64,000 bases of DNA from Lactiplantibacillus pentosus (GCF_003641185.1 NZ_CP032757.1:186001-250000), one strand, 5' to 3'; positions 16,413-27,726 are shown, counted from the first letter of the stretch. Notes: generated by a model from the letters alone, not told the origin. A program made the numbers and translations.

Positions 16413-18101
16413 ATGAGCAAGCATTGGTATGACCAACAGACGATTTATCAAATTTATCCGAAGAGTTTTAATGACAGTAATCACGATGGTATTGGCGATA
16501 TTCCCGGCATCACAGCTAAAGTGCCATATTTAAAACAACTCGGGGTAACGACGTTATGGTTGAATCCCATTTACCAATCACCCCAAGTGGATAATGGCTA
16601 TGATGTTTCAGATTATTATCAGGTCGACCCCAGCTTGGGAACGATGGCGGACGTGGAAACGCTTATCAAAGTCGTTCATGAACATGGGATGCATCTGATT
16701 TTTGATTTTGTCCTAAACCACACCTCGGATCAACATCCGTGGTTTCAACAAGCCGTCGCTGACCCGCATAGCAAGTATCGAGACTATTATCTGTGGCAAG
16801 ATCCAGCAGCCGATGGTGGTCGTCCTAATAATTGGGGCTCTTTCTTTGGCGGTAGCGTCTGGGACAAGGATCCAGCTGGCGGCGACCAGTACTATTTTCA
16901 TCTGTTTGATAAGCGGATGCCGGACCTCAATTGGACCAATCCAGCGGTACAGCAAGCCATGCGCGATGTCGCCGAATTTTGGGTTGAAAAAGGCATTGAT
17001 GGGTTGCGGTTAGACGCGTTCATTCACCTGGCTAAGGCGGATTTTCGGCAAATGTACCCGAGTCAGTCTGGGGATTCAACACCGATTATTAGTGATATGT
17101 TCTACGCGCACTTGCCAAAAGTGCATCAATATTTACATGATTTTGTGGCTGCAATCAAAGCCAATCATCCAGAGACTTACATTGTCGGGGAGGCGTCCTC
17201 AGCCGACCCCCATCTAATGGTGGACTACACGACGCCTGGAACGGACGAATGTGATCAAGTGATTACGTTCAGAACGTTTGCGGATGATAATTCAAACGAT
17301 GATCCAAGCTTCTCAGATATGTTCCAACCACGCCCCATGGATGTTACGGCGTATAAACAGCATACGGTTGGGATTCAAGCAGCGTTAGCAGATACCAGCT
17401 TGCCAACGCTTTACTGGAACAATCATGATATGGCGCGGGTTGCCACCCGCTATGGGGATGCGAACTATCCTAAACAAAGTGCGAAGGCTCTCGCAACGGC
17501 ACTCTACTTGCAACGAGGAACCCCCATTATTTACTATGGGGAAGAGCTGGGACTAACGAACATTCGTTATCAGAAGTTGGCGGATTTTGAAGACCAAACT
17601 GTGCCGACATTTGTCAAAAGTGCACAGGCCGCCGGAAAAACGATGCCAGAAATTATGACGATGTTGAACAAGACGCATAAGATGGCTGGACGAGGACCGA
17701 TGCAATGGGATTCGTCGACTTATCATGGTTTTTCGGACCACCTGCCATGGAAGCATGGGCAGACGGATCAGATGAATGCTGCTGATGAAATCGATGATGA
17801 AGATAGCATTTACAACTATTATCGGCAACTACTGCAATTAAAGCGCCAAGCACCGTTTACTGATGGTCAATTTATTATGCTTGGTAGCAATGATCAACTC
17901 TTCACTTATTTGATTGATGATGGGACTGAACAGGCGGCAATCATCTGCAATTTAAGCTCAGAGATGCAATACTATACGCTGCCATTTGCGGGCGACGCAA
18001 CGTTGCTTGCGCAGGGTGGCGCTAGCTGTACGGAACGGCAAGTAACCTTACCAGCTTGGAGTAGCATCGTCGTGTCGCCACGAACAACGGTGTCGGCATG
18101 A
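16413..18101 (+). CDS. malL: GH13_31 alpha-glucosidase (probably maltase type)
   Basis: The 562-residue cytoplasmic enzyme shows the GH13 conserved regions: DFVLNHTSDQH, GLRLDAF (nucleophile D201), VGEASS (acid/base E260) and NNHDMAR. The residue after the nucleophile is Ala202, whereas the two other alpha-glucosidases in this window have Val; in this family Val favours alpha-1,6 and Ala or Thr favours alpha-1,4 linkages. It probably hydrolyses maltose and short maltodextrins. The open frame starts at 16320, but AAAGAGGAG at 16396-16404 and the family-typical HWYDQQTIYQIYPKSF opening select 16413. Confidence 0.88.
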   Translation: MSKHWYDQQTIYQIYPKSFNDSNHDGIGDIPGITAKVPYLKQLGVTTLWLNPIYQSPQVDNGYDVSDYYQVDPSLGTMADVETLIKVVHEHGMHLIFDFVLNHTSDQHPWFQQAVADPHSKYRDYYLWQDPAADGGRPNNWGSFFGGSVWDKDPAGGDQYYFHLFDKRMPDLNWTNPAVQQAMRDVAEFWVEKGIDGLRLDAFIHLAKADFRQMYPSQSGDSTPIISDMFYAHLPKVHQYLHDFVAAIKANHPETYIVGEASSADPHLMVDYTTPGTDECDQVITFRTFADDNSNDDPSFSDMFQPRPMDVTAYKQHTVGIQAALADTSLPTLYWNNHDMARVATRYGDANYPKQSAKALATALYLQRGTPIIYYGEELGLTNIRYQKLADFEDQTVPTFVKSAQAAGKTMPEIMTMLNKTHKMAGRGPMQWDSSTYHGFSDHLPWKHGQTDQMNAADEIDDEDSIYNYYRQLLQLKRQAPFTDGQFIMLGSNDQLFTYLIDDGTEQAAIICNLSSEMQYYTLPFAGDATLLAQGGASCTERQVTLPAWSSIVVSPRTTVSA

Positions 18102-18195
18102 TTGAATGCAAAATTGGTATATATAAAATAAGTGATGAATTTTAATTAACTTATCAATCTTTATATTAATTGGTCTAAATGTTGATAGACTAATG

Positions 18196-18230
18196 AATCC
18201 TAACGTTTTTCGGCGTTAGGATTTATTTTT
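18196..18230 (+). terminator. Rho-independent terminator after the alpha-glucosidase
   Basis: AATCCTAACG (18196-18205) pairs with CGTTAGGATT (18214-18223), followed by a T-rich tail. It separates the regulator/glucosidase transcript from malE. Confidence 0.85.
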
Positions 18231-18269
18231 GTTGTGATTCTGTTAACGTTAACATTACGAAAACGATTG

Positions 18270-18283
18270 CGAAAGCGTTTGCA
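18270..18283. promoter_or_regulatory. cre/MalR-like site upstream of malE
   Basis: CGAAAGCGTTTGCA matches 13 of 14 positions of the CcpA cre consensus TGNAANCGNWNNCA and sits within the larger palindrome TGCGAAAGCGTTTGCA. TTAACGTTAA occurs 25 bp upstream. Catabolite repression and/or MalR control of the mal operon is inferred. Confidence 0.65.
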
Positions 18284-18340
18284 CAGATGCATAATTAATT
18301 ATGGTAAATGAATTAAGTTACTTCGCAAGGAGGAAGCACT

Positions 18341-19597
18341 ATGAGTACTTGGAAAAAGTTGGGGATGGGTGCGTTAGCCACTGGGTTAGCACTCACGCTC
18401 GTAGGTTGTGGAAATAGCAAATCGTCATCATCCAGTAGTTCAAAGATGGATAAGACGTTAAAGGTTTCAGCAGACCCTTCATATAAATCATATATGAAGT
18501 CTGTGATTCCAAAGTTCGAAAAGAAGTACAACGTCAAGGTTAAGGTCTCATACAAGGCAATGCTTGATGAAGACGATGCTTTGAAGTTGGATGGCCCTTC
18601 AGGCAAGGGACCCGATGTTTTAATGGCACCATACGACCGGGTTGGTCAAATGGCTTCACAAGGACAATTATCCACGGTTAAGTTGGCAAGTGGTCGTTAC
18701 AACGCAACGGGGAAGAAATCTGTTACTTATAAGAACAAGATTTATGCTGCGCCTGTAACGATTGAATCAGATGTCTTGTATTACAACAAGAAGCTGATCA
18801 AGACTGCACCTAAGAACTTCAAGGAACTTGAAAAGTTAGCTTCTGACAAGAAGTATGCTTACGCTAACGATAAGACTAAGTCAGTTGCGTTCTTGACGCA
18901 ATGGACGAACTTCTATAATTCATTTGGTGTCATCAAAGGTTATGGTGGCTACGTCTTCGGCGATGACAACACCAATGCCAAGAAGATGGGCTTGAACAAT
19001 TCAGGTGCCGTTGAAGGTTTGACTTACATGACGAAGTGGTTCACGAAGTACTGGCCAAGTGGGATGCAAAATGTCACTTCAAACGAAAACTTCGTAACGT
19101 CACAATTTACTTCGGGTAAGACCGCCGCTGTTATCGATGGTCCTTGGATGGCTTCAACTTATCAAAAGTCCAAGATCGATTATGGTGTCGCTGTATTGCC
19201 TAAGTTGAACAATGGCAAGGATTATCAAGCGTTTGCTGGTGGGAAAGCTTGGGCTATCTCAAACTACTCTAAGCACAAGACCGCTGCACAAGCTTGGTTA
19301 GACTTCATTTCTAACAAATCCAACCAAAACAAGTTGTACAAGTCTGCTAGTGAAATTCCAGCAAACACGGCAGCTCGTAAGGAAGCTGTAAGTACTGGCG
19401 ATGACATGGCTACGGCCGTTTCAAAGCAATACGACAAGGATGTTCCTTTGATCAACTTACCACAAATGTCAGAAGTTTGGACACCAGCACAAACGATGGT
19501 TACCAACGCTGCTAGTGGCAAGATGACACCAAAGCAAGCTGCTAATAAGGCACAGAAGACCATTTTAACTAATATCTCACAAAAGTACGACAAGTAA
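18341..19597 (+). CDS. malE: maltose/maltodextrin-binding lipoprotein MalE
   Basis: The 418-residue solute-binding protein has a lipoprotein signal (MSTWKKLGMGALATGLALTL followed by lipobox VGC) and a Ser-rich linker. The family-1 sugar-binding fold follows (DVLMAPYDRVGQMASQGQL, DVLYYNKKLI, GKTAAVIDGPW, GGKAWAIS). It captures maltodextrins outside the membrane for MalF-MalG-MsmK. GGAGG is well placed before ATG. A terminator hairpin separates it from malF, which would make malE mRNA the most abundant of the operon. Confidence 0.93.
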   Translation: MSTWKKLGMGALATGLALTLVGCGNSKSSSSSSSKMDKTLKVSADPSYKSYMKSVIPKFEKKYNVKVKVSYKAMLDEDDALKLDGPSGKGPDVLMAPYDRVGQMASQGQLSTVKLASGRYNATGKKSVTYKNKIYAAPVTIESDVLYYNKKLIKTAPKNFKELEKLASDKKYAYANDKTKSVAFLTQWTNFYNSFGVIKGYGGYVFGDDNTNAKKMGLNNSGAVEGLTYMTKWFTKYWPSGMQNVTSNENFVTSQFTSGKTAAVIDGPWMASTYQKSKIDYGVAVLPKLNNGKDYQAFAGGKAWAISNYSKHKTAAQAWLDFISNKSNQNKLYKSASEIPANTAARKEAVSTGDDMATAVSKQYDKDVPLINLPQMSEVWTPAQTMVTNAASGKMTPKQAANKAQKTILTNISQKYDK

Positions 19598-19614
19598 TTT
19601 AAATTGTAATTTAA

Positions 19615-19653
19615 GGGGGCTGAAACAAAATTCGTTTTGTCTCAGCCCTTTTT
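19615..19653 (+). terminator. intra-operon terminator between malE and malF
   Basis: GGGCTGAAACAAAA (19617-19630) pairs with TTTTGTCTCAGCCC (19635-19648) across a TTCG tetraloop, with one mismatch, followed by T residues. Since malF and malG must also be expressed, partial read-through is expected, as for binding-protein genes in other ABC operons. Confidence 0.85.
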
Positions 19654-19706
19654 AAAAAGAAAAAAGCATTAAATCTAGGATTTATTAGGAAAGGGGTGCG
19701 GGCGAC

Positions 19707-20996
19707 ATGCAAAAGAAAGATGTAAAAAAAGCGCAACGCCTGTCAATTATTCCCGGGCTAGGTCAATTTTATAATGGTCAGACCATCAAAGGTGTCGGCT
19801 TCATCATTATCTTATTGGCGTTCGTTGCTGAATTCATCTTTGGCGGCTTTAGCGCGTTTGCTAACTTGGTAACTTTGGGTTCGGTCTCAATGGAAGACAA
19901 CTCATTGTTCATGATGATTTATGGGACGTTGCAGATTCTGTTGACGATTGTCTTCATCGTGTTCTACATTGCGAACTTATATGATGCAAAACACGTGGCC
20001 CAATTAATCAACAATGGGAAAAAGGTTTCACACACATTCAAAGAATTAGGGGCTAGTCTTGTTGACGGTGGGTTCGCCTACCTGTTAACGACACCAGCGT
20101 ACTTCCTAATGATTTTCACGATTGTGTTCCCAGTATTAGTAACCTTACTGATGGCATTCACGAACTATGATTTCGCGCATATTCCACCGGCTATGTTACT
20201 CGACTGGATTGGCTTCAAGAACTTCACATCAATGTTCTTCTTGAGTAGCTACCGTGCAACCTTTAACGCAGTCTTTGGCTGGACAGTTATTTGGACGGTC
20301 TGTGCAACCACGTTACAAATTATCATCGGGATCGCCACTGCGGTGATTGCTAATCAGAACTTCATTAAAGGGAAACGCTTCTTCGGGGTTATTTTCTTAC
20401 TCCCTTGGGCTATTCCAGCGTTTGTTTCAATTATGAGTTTTTCAAATATTTTCAACGATTCAGCTGGTGCGATTAACGTGCAAGTCATCGGCCTATGGAA
20501 CACATTAGTCCCATTTGCCCATATTGCACCAATTCATTGGATGACTGATACATTCTGGACGAAAGTTGCCATTATTATGATTCAAGGTTGGCTTGGGTTC
20601 CCATACATCTATGTGATGATTACGGGTATTTTACAAGCGATTCCAGAAGATTTATACGAAGCTGCGACCCTGGATGGGGCAACGGTGATGCAGAAGTTCA
20701 ATAAAATCACGTTACCAACGATTTTTGCGATTGCTGCACCAATCTTCGTAACCCAATACACGTTTAACTTCAACAACTTCTCGATGATCTATCTGTTTAA
20801 CCAAGGTGGTCCAGGCGATGTTGGGGCGAATGCCGGTGGGACTGATATCCTGATTTCATGGATTTACAAGTTAACGACCGGGACATCACCACAGTACTCG
20901 TTAGCCGCAGCGGTTACACTGATTATTTCCGTCTTAGTCATCGGGATCTCATTGATTGTCTTCAAGAAGACCCACGCTTTTGAAATGGGGGACTAG
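19707..20996 (+). CDS. malF: maltodextrin ABC transporter permease MalF
   Basis: The 429-residue inner-membrane permease has a N-terminal extension with the pattern [16 protein letters not shown] followed by membrane segments, then the MalF core. The EAA loop that contacts the ATPase is [20 protein letters not shown]. It forms the channel with MalG. Confidence 0.92.
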   Translation: MQKKDVKKAQRLSIIPGLGQFYNGQTIKGVGFIIILLAFVAEFIFGGFSAFANLVTLGSVSMEDNSLFMMIYGTLQILLTIVFIVFYIANLYDAKHVAQLINNGKKVSHTFKELGASLVDGGFAYLLTTPAYFLMIFTIVFPVLVTLLMAFTNYDFAHIPPAMLLDWIGFKNFTSMFFLSSYRATFNAVFGWTVIWTVCATTLQIIIGIATAVIANQNFIKGKRFFGVIFLLPWAIPAFVSIMSFSNIFNDSAGAINVQVIGLWNTLVPFAHIAPIHWMTDTFWTKVAIIMIQGWLGFPYIYVMITGILQAIPEDLYEAATLDGATVMQKFNKITLPTIFAIAAPIFVTQYTFNFNNFSMIYLFNQGGPGDVGANAGGTDILISWIYKLTTGTSPQYSLAAAVTLIISVLVIGISLIVFKKTHAFEMGD

Positions 20997-21000
20997 TGTT

Positions 21001-21885
21001 ATGGATAATGCACAAGCAGTGGCACCTAAAAATGCCAATTCAAAACAAAATAGCGCGCGTCGGCACCGTTTCTGGAAAGAGTTCTTTACGTATTTTTACA
21101 TGGTCGTTCTTGGGATTATTATCATTTATCCCGTTCTGATTACGTTCATTACGGCGTTTAAGGATGCTAACGTGCAAGCCTTCGTCCTCGACTTCGGTGG
21201 TAAGTGGACGTTGGTTAACTTCAAAAACTTATTTACGCAGACGTTATATGGTAGCTGGTATCTGAACACGATGATTATTTCAGTCTCATGTATGGTGATC
21301 CAAGTCATCGTTGTCACGTTAGCTGGTTACGTTTACAGTCGGTATCGTTTTGCAGGTAAGAAGTTCAGTTTGACCTTCTTTATCGTAATTCAAATGGTCC
21401 CAACAATGGCTGCTTTGACTGCTTACTACGTCTTAGCTAACATGTTGAATGCTTTGGACCATTACTGGTTCTTAACTGCGATTTACATTGGTGGTGGGAT
21501 TCCACAAAATACGTGGTTGATGAAAGGCTACTTCGACAATGTGCCATATGACTTGGATGAATCTGCCAAGCTAGATGGTGCCGGTAACTTTAAGATTTTC
21601 TGGTCGATCGTCTTACCACTGGTTAAACCAATGATTGCGGTCCAAGCGCTATGGGCATTCATGTCACCAGTTCAAGATTACCTGATGGCGAAGTTCTTAT
21701 TGACGTCTGAATCGCACTATACGGTTGCCGTTGGGCTTCAAACATTCATTAACAACGCACAAAATCAACAAGTGGTACTGTTCTCGGCAGGGGCAATCTT
21801 AGTGGCGCTACCAATCGCTGCCTTGTTCTTCTACCTACAACGGTTCTTCGTTTCTGGACTACTTGCTGGTGGGAGCAAAGGTTAA
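21001..21885 (+). CDS. malG: maltodextrin ABC transporter permease MalG
   Basis: The 294-residue permease has six membrane segments. The EAA loop is [20 protein letters not shown]. The frame is open from 20956 inside malF, but the ATG at 21001, five bases after the malF stop, gives the family-typical length and follows GGGGGA. It pairs with MalF. Confidence 0.92.
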   Translation: MDNAQAVAPKNANSKQNSARRHRFWKEFFTYFYMVVLGIIIIYPVLITFITAFKDANVQAFVLDFGGKWTLVNFKNLFTQTLYGSWYLNTMIISVSCMVIQVIVVTLAGYVYSRYRFAGKKFSLTFFIVIQMVPTMAALTAYYVLANMLNALDHYWFLTAIYIGGGIPQNTWLMKGYFDNVPYDLDESAKLDGAGNFKIFWSIVLPLVKPMIAVQALWAFMSPVQDYLMAKFLLTSESHYTVAVGLQTFINNAQNQQVVLFSAGAILVALPIAALFFYLQRFFVSGLLAGGSKG

Positions 21886-21912
21886 AACAAAATTTAGTAG
21901 GGGTGAAATTAG

Positions 21913-22743
21913 ATGCAGAGTACGAAAAACAAACCAACCGCATTTCCGGTCCGGTTTTTTGGCAGCCTCTTCTCACCTCGAAGAATGTTTGCCAACCGGG
22001 ATCAATTTAACTGGTTACAGATTATCGTCTTATTTATCTTTCTGACTGCGGTGATGGTGATGCCGATTCCGTTTTATTACAATCATCAAACGAATTTCAA
22101 CTTATCACCATTTTTGCCACATATCGATAAAATGATGGCGAGTGACCAGATGCAAACCGCATTGAAAGCCGCTGATTATCACAATCAGCAGTTCGACAAT
22201 GTGCAGCATCAAGTGATTATTAAAACTAAGGATAATGTTGCTGGCTTTGACCTGACGACAGCCGATATGGCGGGGCGTAAAAACGTCATTAATCTGCACA
22301 CGAATACCTTTCAAGTGAAGTCAGTCGGCAGTACTTTCAAAGCAAAGTACGTTCCGGGACATAATTTGAAGACGAATGCGCACGCATTTCTGGTTAATTC
22401 CTGGTATCAGAGTAATAAGGTCATGATTGGGCTCTTTATGCTGATGGCGCTGGGGTTGATCATCGTTGGGGTCAACTTGATTCTTGTAAACGGAGCGGCC
22501 TTCTTCTTGTTCTTGTCACGGCATAATAAAATTACGCATATTCGCAACTTTCGCGAGGGGGTCAATTTAACCCTCATGATGATGGGAATCGGGAGTTTGT
22601 TAGCGATGGTGATTGGGCTCATCCACTTTGACGTCACTATCGAATTAACCGTTCAATCATTGAGCTTAGCGTTCGTTGTGCTATGGGTATACCTGAAAAC
22701 GAAATTTAAAGATCCAGAAGTTGACCAAACCATGTTACTTTAG
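21913..22743 (+). CDS. malA: DUF1189 membrane protein, MalA-type maltodextrin utilisation protein
   Basis: The 276-residue protein has an N-terminal membrane segment (IIVLFIFLTAVMVMPIP), an extracytoplasmic domain of about 130 residues and three to four C-terminal membrane segments. It matches the DUF1189 family, whose pneumococcal member MalA is encoded beside malF-malG. AGGGGTG precedes ATG. Its biochemical role is not established; operon position supports a part in maltodextrin uptake. Confidence 0.75.
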   Translation: MQSTKNKPTAFPVRFFGSLFSPRRMFANRDQFNWLQIIVLFIFLTAVMVMPIPFYYNHQTNFNLSPFLPHIDKMMASDQMQTALKAADYHNQQFDNVQHQVIIKTKDNVAGFDLTTADMAGRKNVINLHTNTFQVKSVGSTFKAKYVPGHNLKTNAHAFLVNSWYQSNKVMIGLFMLMALGLIIVGVNLILVNGAAFFLFLSRHNKITHIRNFREGVNLTLMMMGIGSLLAMVIGLIHFDVTIELTVQSLSLAFVVLWVYLKTKFKDPEVDQTMLL

Positions 22744-22776
22744 GCCAATTAGTAAGCATAGAAATGAGGAAGATTA

Positions 22777-24099
22777 ATGGCACGCGATACGCAAACACAA
22801 TTACGCAACGAAATGATTTACTCAGTCTTTGTCCGCAATTACTCTGAGGCTGGCAATTTTGCTGGCGTCACCGCTGACTTGCGACGAATTAAGGATCTGG
22901 GGACCGACATTTTATGGTTACTACCAATCAATCCGATTGGTGAAGTTAACCGTAAAGGGTCGTTGGGTTCACCCTATGCAATTAAGGACTATCGGAAAAT
23001 CAACCCAGAATATGGGACCTTGGATGATTTTAAGGCACTGACGACTAAGGCGCATGAACTTGGCATGCGGGTGATGATGGATATTGTTTATAATCACACG
23101 TCACCAGATTCAGTCTTGGCCACTGAACATCCTGAATGGTTTTACCATGATGCGGAAGGTCAGCTAACGAACAAAGTTGGTGATTGGAGTGACGTCAAGG
23201 ACTTGGATTACGGCCACCATGATTTGTGGCAGTATCAAATCGATACGTTGTTATATTGGCGTCAATTCGTAGATGGTTATCGCTGTGATGTCGCCCCATT
23301 AGTTCCCTTAGATTTCTGGCTAGAAGCACGTCAACAAGTCAATGCCAAGTACCCAGGAACCTTGTGGCTGGCGGAATCAGCCGGTAGTGGCTTTATTCAA
23401 GAACTCCGCTCACAGGGATACACTGGATTATCAGATAGCGAGCTATACCAAGCATTTGATATGACTTACGACTACGATGTCTTCAGTGATTTCAAGGATT
23501 ACTGGCAAGGCCGGCGTACGGTCGACCAGTATGTTGACTTATTACAACGACAAGATGCGACTTTCCCAGGTAACTATGTCAAAATGCGGTTCTTGGAAAA
23601 TCATGACAACGCCCGGATGATGAGCTTAATGCATAGCGAATCTGAAGCGGTGAATGCGTTGACTTGGATCTTTATGCAACGTGGTATTCCGTTAATTTAT
23701 AACGGGCAAGAATTCAGCGCTGAACATCAGCCGTCATTATTTGACCGCGATGTCATGGTGAACGACCGTCATGGTGACTTAACAGCATTGATTCAAAAGC
23801 TGGTTGCGATTAAGCACGAACCGCTGATGCGGGCTGCTGATTATCAATTAGCGGTCGTTGAAGATGGCATTATCAAAGTTAGCTATCAAGCCGCTGGCGC
23901 TGCATTGACGGCTTGGATTCCACTGAAAGGTCAAGTCACAACGGTTAAGACGACGCTGCCTGATGATCATTATCAAAATATCTTGACGGATACGGCAGTC
24001 GAGGTCAATAATCATCAGCTTCAAGTTAATGGTCAACCAGTACTAATTAAATATACGACAAATACGACTGCGACGAAGGTTGCGGATCAATCCAACTAA
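22777..24099 (+). CDS. intracellular GH13 alpha-amylase/cyclomaltodextrinase-like enzyme
   Basis: The 440-residue enzyme has no signal peptide, so it acts on imported maltodextrins. Conserved GH13 regions are MDIVYNHTS, GYRCDVAP (nucleophile D171), LAESA (acid/base E200) and ENHDNAR (D277). It lacks the N-terminal dimerisation domain of classical neopullulanases. It would shorten maltodextrins to maltose for the phosphorylase encoded downstream. Confidence 0.85.
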   Translation: MARDTQTQLRNEMIYSVFVRNYSEAGNFAGVTADLRRIKDLGTDILWLLPINPIGEVNRKGSLGSPYAIKDYRKINPEYGTLDDFKALTTKAHELGMRVMMDIVYNHTSPDSVLATEHPEWFYHDAEGQLTNKVGDWSDVKDLDYGHHDLWQYQIDTLLYWRQFVDGYRCDVAPLVPLDFWLEARQQVNAKYPGTLWLAESAGSGFIQELRSQGYTGLSDSELYQAFDMTYDYDVFSDFKDYWQGRRTVDQYVDLLQRQDATFPGNYVKMRFLENHDNARMMSLMHSESEAVNALTWIFMQRGIPLIYNGQEFSAEHQPSLFDRDVMVNDRHGDLTALIQKLVAIKHEPLMRAADYQLAVVEDGIIKVSYQAAGAALTAWIPLKGQVTTVKTTLPDDHYQNILTDTAVEVNNHQLQVNGQPVLIKYTTNTTATKVADQSN

Positions 24100-24132
24100 T
24101 CGGTTATCGAAGGATGGCAATTGGTTGAAAAA

Positions 24133-24144
24133 GCAAGCGCTTGC
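24133..24144. promoter_or_regulatory. perfect palindrome GCAAGCGCTTGC, candidate MalR operator or cre
   Basis: The 12-bp perfect palindrome lies in the 100-bp gap between the amylase gene and msmK. A related site lies in front of the first LacI gene. It suggests a regulated internal promoter or roadblock for msmK and the phosphorylase gene. Confidence 0.5.
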
Positions 24145-24200
24145 GGGGCGCTGTGCAGTGGACGTTGTTTAGAAGTGAGAATACAAGGGAGTGGATTTCG

Positions 24201-25307
24201 ATGGTTGAAATGAATCTCGATCACATTTACAAAAAATATGAAGGTAACGACAAGTACTCCGTTACCGACATGAATCTTGATATTAAAGATGGTGAGTTCA
24301 TCTTCTTTATCGGGCCATCTGGTTGCGGTAAGTCGACGACATTACGGATGATTGCCGGCTTGGAAGATATTACTAAGGGCGATTTTAAGATGAATGGCCA
24401 AGTCATGAACGACGTGGAACCTAAGAACCGGGACATCGCGATGGTTTTCCAAACTTACGCGTTGTATCCAAACATGACGGTCTTTGACAACATGGCGTTT
24501 GGACTGAAAATTCGGAAGACTTATAGTAATACGGAAATTAAAAAACGGGTCGACAATGCCGCCGAACAATTAGGATTAACGGACTACTTACAACGTAAGC
24601 CTGCTAACCTTTCCGGTGGTCAACGGCAACGGGTTGCTTTAGGCCGGGCGATTGTGCGGGACGCGGGGACGTTCCTACTAGATGAACCACTGTCTAACTT
24701 GGATGCTAAGTTGCGGGTTGATATGCGGACCACCATCGCCCAAATGCACCAGCGTTTGAAGACCAACATGATCTACGTCACCCATGATCAAATTGAAGCG
24801 ATGACGATGGCTGACCGGATTGTGATTATGAATGATGGTAAAATCATGCAAGTCGGAACCCCATACGAACTCTACAATGAACCCGTCAACCAATTTGTGG
24901 CTGGATTCATGGGGTCACCATCAATGAACTTCTTCAACGCAACGCTTCATGACGGCCGGGTCAGTGATGGCGAAGGCTTAGATGTTGCCGTACCAGAAGG
25001 ACAACTGAAGATTCTCAAGGCACAAGGCTATGATCAAAAGAAGATGATTGTCGGGATTCGGCCAGAAGATATTCACGCTGAACAAATCGCCTTGGAAGCA
25101 ATGCCGAACTCAATCGTCAAGACGAAGGTCATGGTCTCTGAATTCTTGGGTGCTGAAAGTATGCTGTACTGCACGGCTGGTAAGTCTAAGTTTACCGCTC
25201 AAGTGGATGCACGTGATTATCATAATCCAGGCGAAAACGTTGAAGTGGCATTTGAAATGGCAAAGGCGCACTTCTTTGACCCAGAAACTAAAGATGTTAT
25301 TCGGTAA
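24201..25307 (+). CDS. msmK: sugar ABC transporter ATPase MsmK/MalK type
   Basis: The 368-residue ATPase has Walker [10 protein letters not shown] (residues 38-46), signature LSGGQRQR, Walker [12 protein letters not shown], the switch histidine (YVTHDQIEA) and a C-terminal TOBE domain. It energises MalF-MalG and, as MsmK does elsewhere, may serve other sugar ABC importers. The open frame begins at 24141, but AAGGGAGTGG at 24184-24193 fits ATG 24201 and the family-typical start [13 protein letters not shown]. Confidence 0.93.
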   Translation: MVEMNLDHIYKKYEGNDKYSVTDMNLDIKDGEFIFFIGPSGCGKSTTLRMIAGLEDITKGDFKMNGQVMNDVEPKNRDIAMVFQTYALYPNMTVFDNMAFGLKIRKTYSNTEIKKRVDNAAEQLGLTDYLQRKPANLSGGQRQRVALGRAIVRDAGTFLLDEPLSNLDAKLRVDMRTTIAQMHQRLKTNMIYVTHDQIEAMTMADRIVIMNDGKIMQVGTPYELYNEPVNQFVAGFMGSPSMNFFNATLHDGRVSDGEGLDVAVPEGQLKILKAQGYDQKKMIVGIRPEDIHAEQIALEAMPNSIVKTKVMVSEFLGAESMLYCTAGKSKFTAQVDARDYHNPGENVEVAFEMAKAHFFDPETKDVIR

Positions 25308-25333
25308 TTTCACATTACGGAGGAGCAATTACA

Positions 25334-27604
25334 ATGAAACGCATTTTTGAAGTAGATCCGTGGCACGTTGTCAGCCATGAACTCGTTCCAGCGGATAAGC
25401 GACTACAAGAGAGTATGACGAGTATCGGTAATGGCTACATGGGCATGCGGGGCATGTTTGAGGAGCATTACTCGGGCGATACGCTAAAAGGAATTTATAT
25501 TGGTGGGGTCTGGTATCCCGACAAGACGCGGGTCGGCTGGTGGAAGAATGGCTATCCGGATTACTTTGGTAAGGTGATCAATTCGGTCAACTTCATCAAG
25601 GTCAACGTGACGATTGATGGCGACCAAGTCGATTTGGCGAAGGACAATGTCAGTGATTTCACCTTGGACCTCGACATGTACACCGGAATTTTGCGGCGGT
25701 CATTTATCGTGACGAAGGGTGAAAAACGTGTTCAGTTCATGATTGACCGGTTCGTCAGCGTGGCACAAAAGGAATTATTCGATGTGCACTATAGCGTTCA
25801 TAATTTGAGTAATGAACCGGTACAAGTCAGCTTTATGTCGCAGATCGATGCGGACGTCTTTAATGAAGATGCCAACTATGATGAACAGTTCTGGCAAGTG
25901 CTCGACAAGAGCCATGCGATCACGGGTGGCAGTATGTTTGCCGAAACCAAGCCGAATGACTTCGGGACGCCACGCTTCACCCTAGGCATGCAGATGTTGC
26001 ATGAAACGTCGTTGCGGGGAATCAACGCACCGGATGCTGAAAAAGCCGTCACGAACATTTTCCGTGGCGAATTAGCGCCGGATGAGACTAAGAATTTTGA
26101 AAAACGAGTCTTGGTCGTGACTTCGCGTGATTATGCCGACATGCCTGCGATGCGGACCGGATTGGCTGAGTTGAGTGAAACGGTCAGCTCGCAGTCATAT
26201 GAAGACCTGCGTCAGGCACACGTTGATGGCTGGGCACAACGTTGGCAATTGGCCGATGTGGTCATTGACGGTGACGATGCGGCGCAACAAGGGATTCGCT
26301 TTAACCTATTCCAGCTGTTCTCAACCTACTATGGCGAAGATAAACGCCTGAACTTAGGGCCTAAGGGCTTCACTGGTGAAAAATACGGTGGTGCCACATA
26401 TTGGGATACCGAAGCGTTTGGCGTACCGTTCTACCTATCGTTGGCAAAACCAGAAGTGACCGAAAACCTCTTGGAATATCGGTATAATCAGCTGGCTGGT
26501 GCGTTCCACAATGCTAAAATGCAAGGATTGGCGGGCGCACTCTATCCGATGGTGACCTTCAACGGGATCGAATGCCATAACGAATGGGAAATCACGTTTG
26601 AAGAAATTCACCGCAACGGCTCGATTGCCTATGCCATCTTTAACTACACGCGCTATACCGGCGATGAGACTTACTTGAAGACTAAAGGTATCGACGTTTT
26701 GACTGGAATCTCACGTTTCTGGGCGGACCGGGTTCACTTCTCACAACGGAATCAACAATATATGATTCACGGCGTCACCGGGCCAAATGAGTACGAGAAT
26801 AACGTCAATAACAACTGGTACACCAACTTCATGGCACGCTGGACGTTGGAATACACGTTAGCCAGCTTGAAGAAGGTCAGTGCTGATAAACGGGCGGAAC
26901 TCAAGATTACGGATGACGAATTAGCCAAATGGCAAGACATTATCGATCGGATGTACTTCCCACATGATGACAAATTGGGCATCTTCGTTCAACAGGATGG
27001 CTTCCTAGATAAGGATGTTCAGCCCGTCTCAGCCATCCCAGCAGATCAGCGGCCCATTAATCAGCACTGGTCATGGGATCACATTCTCCGGTCACCGTAT
27101 ATTAAGCAGGCGGATGTCTTGCAAGGCATCTACTACTTCATGGATCGGTTCACACCGGAAGAGAAGAAACGCAATTTTGATTTCTATGAACCACTAACGG
27201 TCCACGAATCGAGCTTGTCACCGGCTGTCCACGCCATTTTAGCCGCTGACCTGCACTATGAAGATAAAGCGGTCGAAATGTACGAACGGACTGCCCGGCT
27301 TGACTTGGATAACTACAACAATGACACGGTCGACGGGCTACACATCACGTCCATGACTGGCTCATGGTTGGCAATCGTTCAAGGCTTCGCTGGCATGCGT
27401 GTGACTGACGATACGTTAGCCTTCGCACCGTTTGTTCCAAAGGCTTGGACCCGTTATCAGTTCCACGTGAACTTCCGCGGTCGCTTGCTCAAAGTCGATG
27501 TTGACCAACAGGGGACGACCGTTGAATTGGTCAGTGGTAATCCATTGACCATCGAATTGAACGGCAAGACCGTCGAAGTCGCAAATACCGTCTCCACAAA
27601 ATAA
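25334..27604 (+). CDS. malP: maltose phosphorylase (GH65)
   Basis: The 756-residue cytoplasmic enzyme converts maltose and phosphate to beta-glucose 1-phosphate and glucose. The catalytic acid is E486 in [14 protein letters not shown], one position from E487 of the Lactobacillus brevis enzyme. [19 protein letters not shown] and [14 protein letters not shown] are typical of GH65, and the length is normal. GGAGGAGC precedes ATG. The beta-phosphoglucomutase gene that often follows is absent from this cluster. Confidence 0.93.
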   Translation: MKRIFEVDPWHVVSHELVPADKRLQESMTSIGNGYMGMRGMFEEHYSGDTLKGIYIGGVWYPDKTRVGWWKNGYPDYFGKVINSVNFIKVNVTIDGDQVDLAKDNVSDFTLDLDMYTGILRRSFIVTKGEKRVQFMIDRFVSVAQKELFDVHYSVHNLSNEPVQVSFMSQIDADVFNEDANYDEQFWQVLDKSHAITGGSMFAETKPNDFGTPRFTLGMQMLHETSLRGINAPDAEKAVTNIFRGELAPDETKNFEKRVLVVTSRDYADMPAMRTGLAELSETVSSQSYEDLRQAHVDGWAQRWQLADVVIDGDDAAQQGIRFNLFQLFSTYYGEDKRLNLGPKGFTGEKYGGATYWDTEAFGVPFYLSLAKPEVTENLLEYRYNQLAGAFHNAKMQGLAGALYPMVTFNGIECHNEWEITFEEIHRNGSIAYAIFNYTRYTGDETYLKTKGIDVLTGISRFWADRVHFSQRNQQYMIHGVTGPNEYENNVNNNWYTNFMARWTLEYTLASLKKVSADKRAELKITDDELAKWQDIIDRMYFPHDDKLGIFVQQDGFLDKDVQPVSAIPADQRPINQHWSWDHILRSPYIKQADVLQGIYYFMDRFTPEEKKRNFDFYEPLTVHESSLSPAVHAILAADLHYEDKAVEMYERTARLDLDNYNNDTVDGLHITSMTGSWLAIVQGFAGMRVTDDTLAFAPFVPKAWTRYQFHVNFRGRLLKVDVDQQGTTVELVSGNPLTIELNGKTVEVANTVSTK

Positions 27605-27697
27605 TAACCTGCCTTGATTCACACCTGGCCGTAACTGGTGGGGATCAAGACTCAACCCTAGAATGATTCCAAGTTCATTCTAACCTACTCCTAGAGG

Positions 27698-27726
27698 GCC
27701 CGTATCGTTTTGATGCGGGCTTTTTG
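27698..27726 (+). terminator. Rho-independent terminator of the mal operon
   Basis: GCCCGTATC (27698-27706) pairs with GATGCGGGC (27712-27720) with one G-T pair, followed by five T. Confidence 0.85.
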
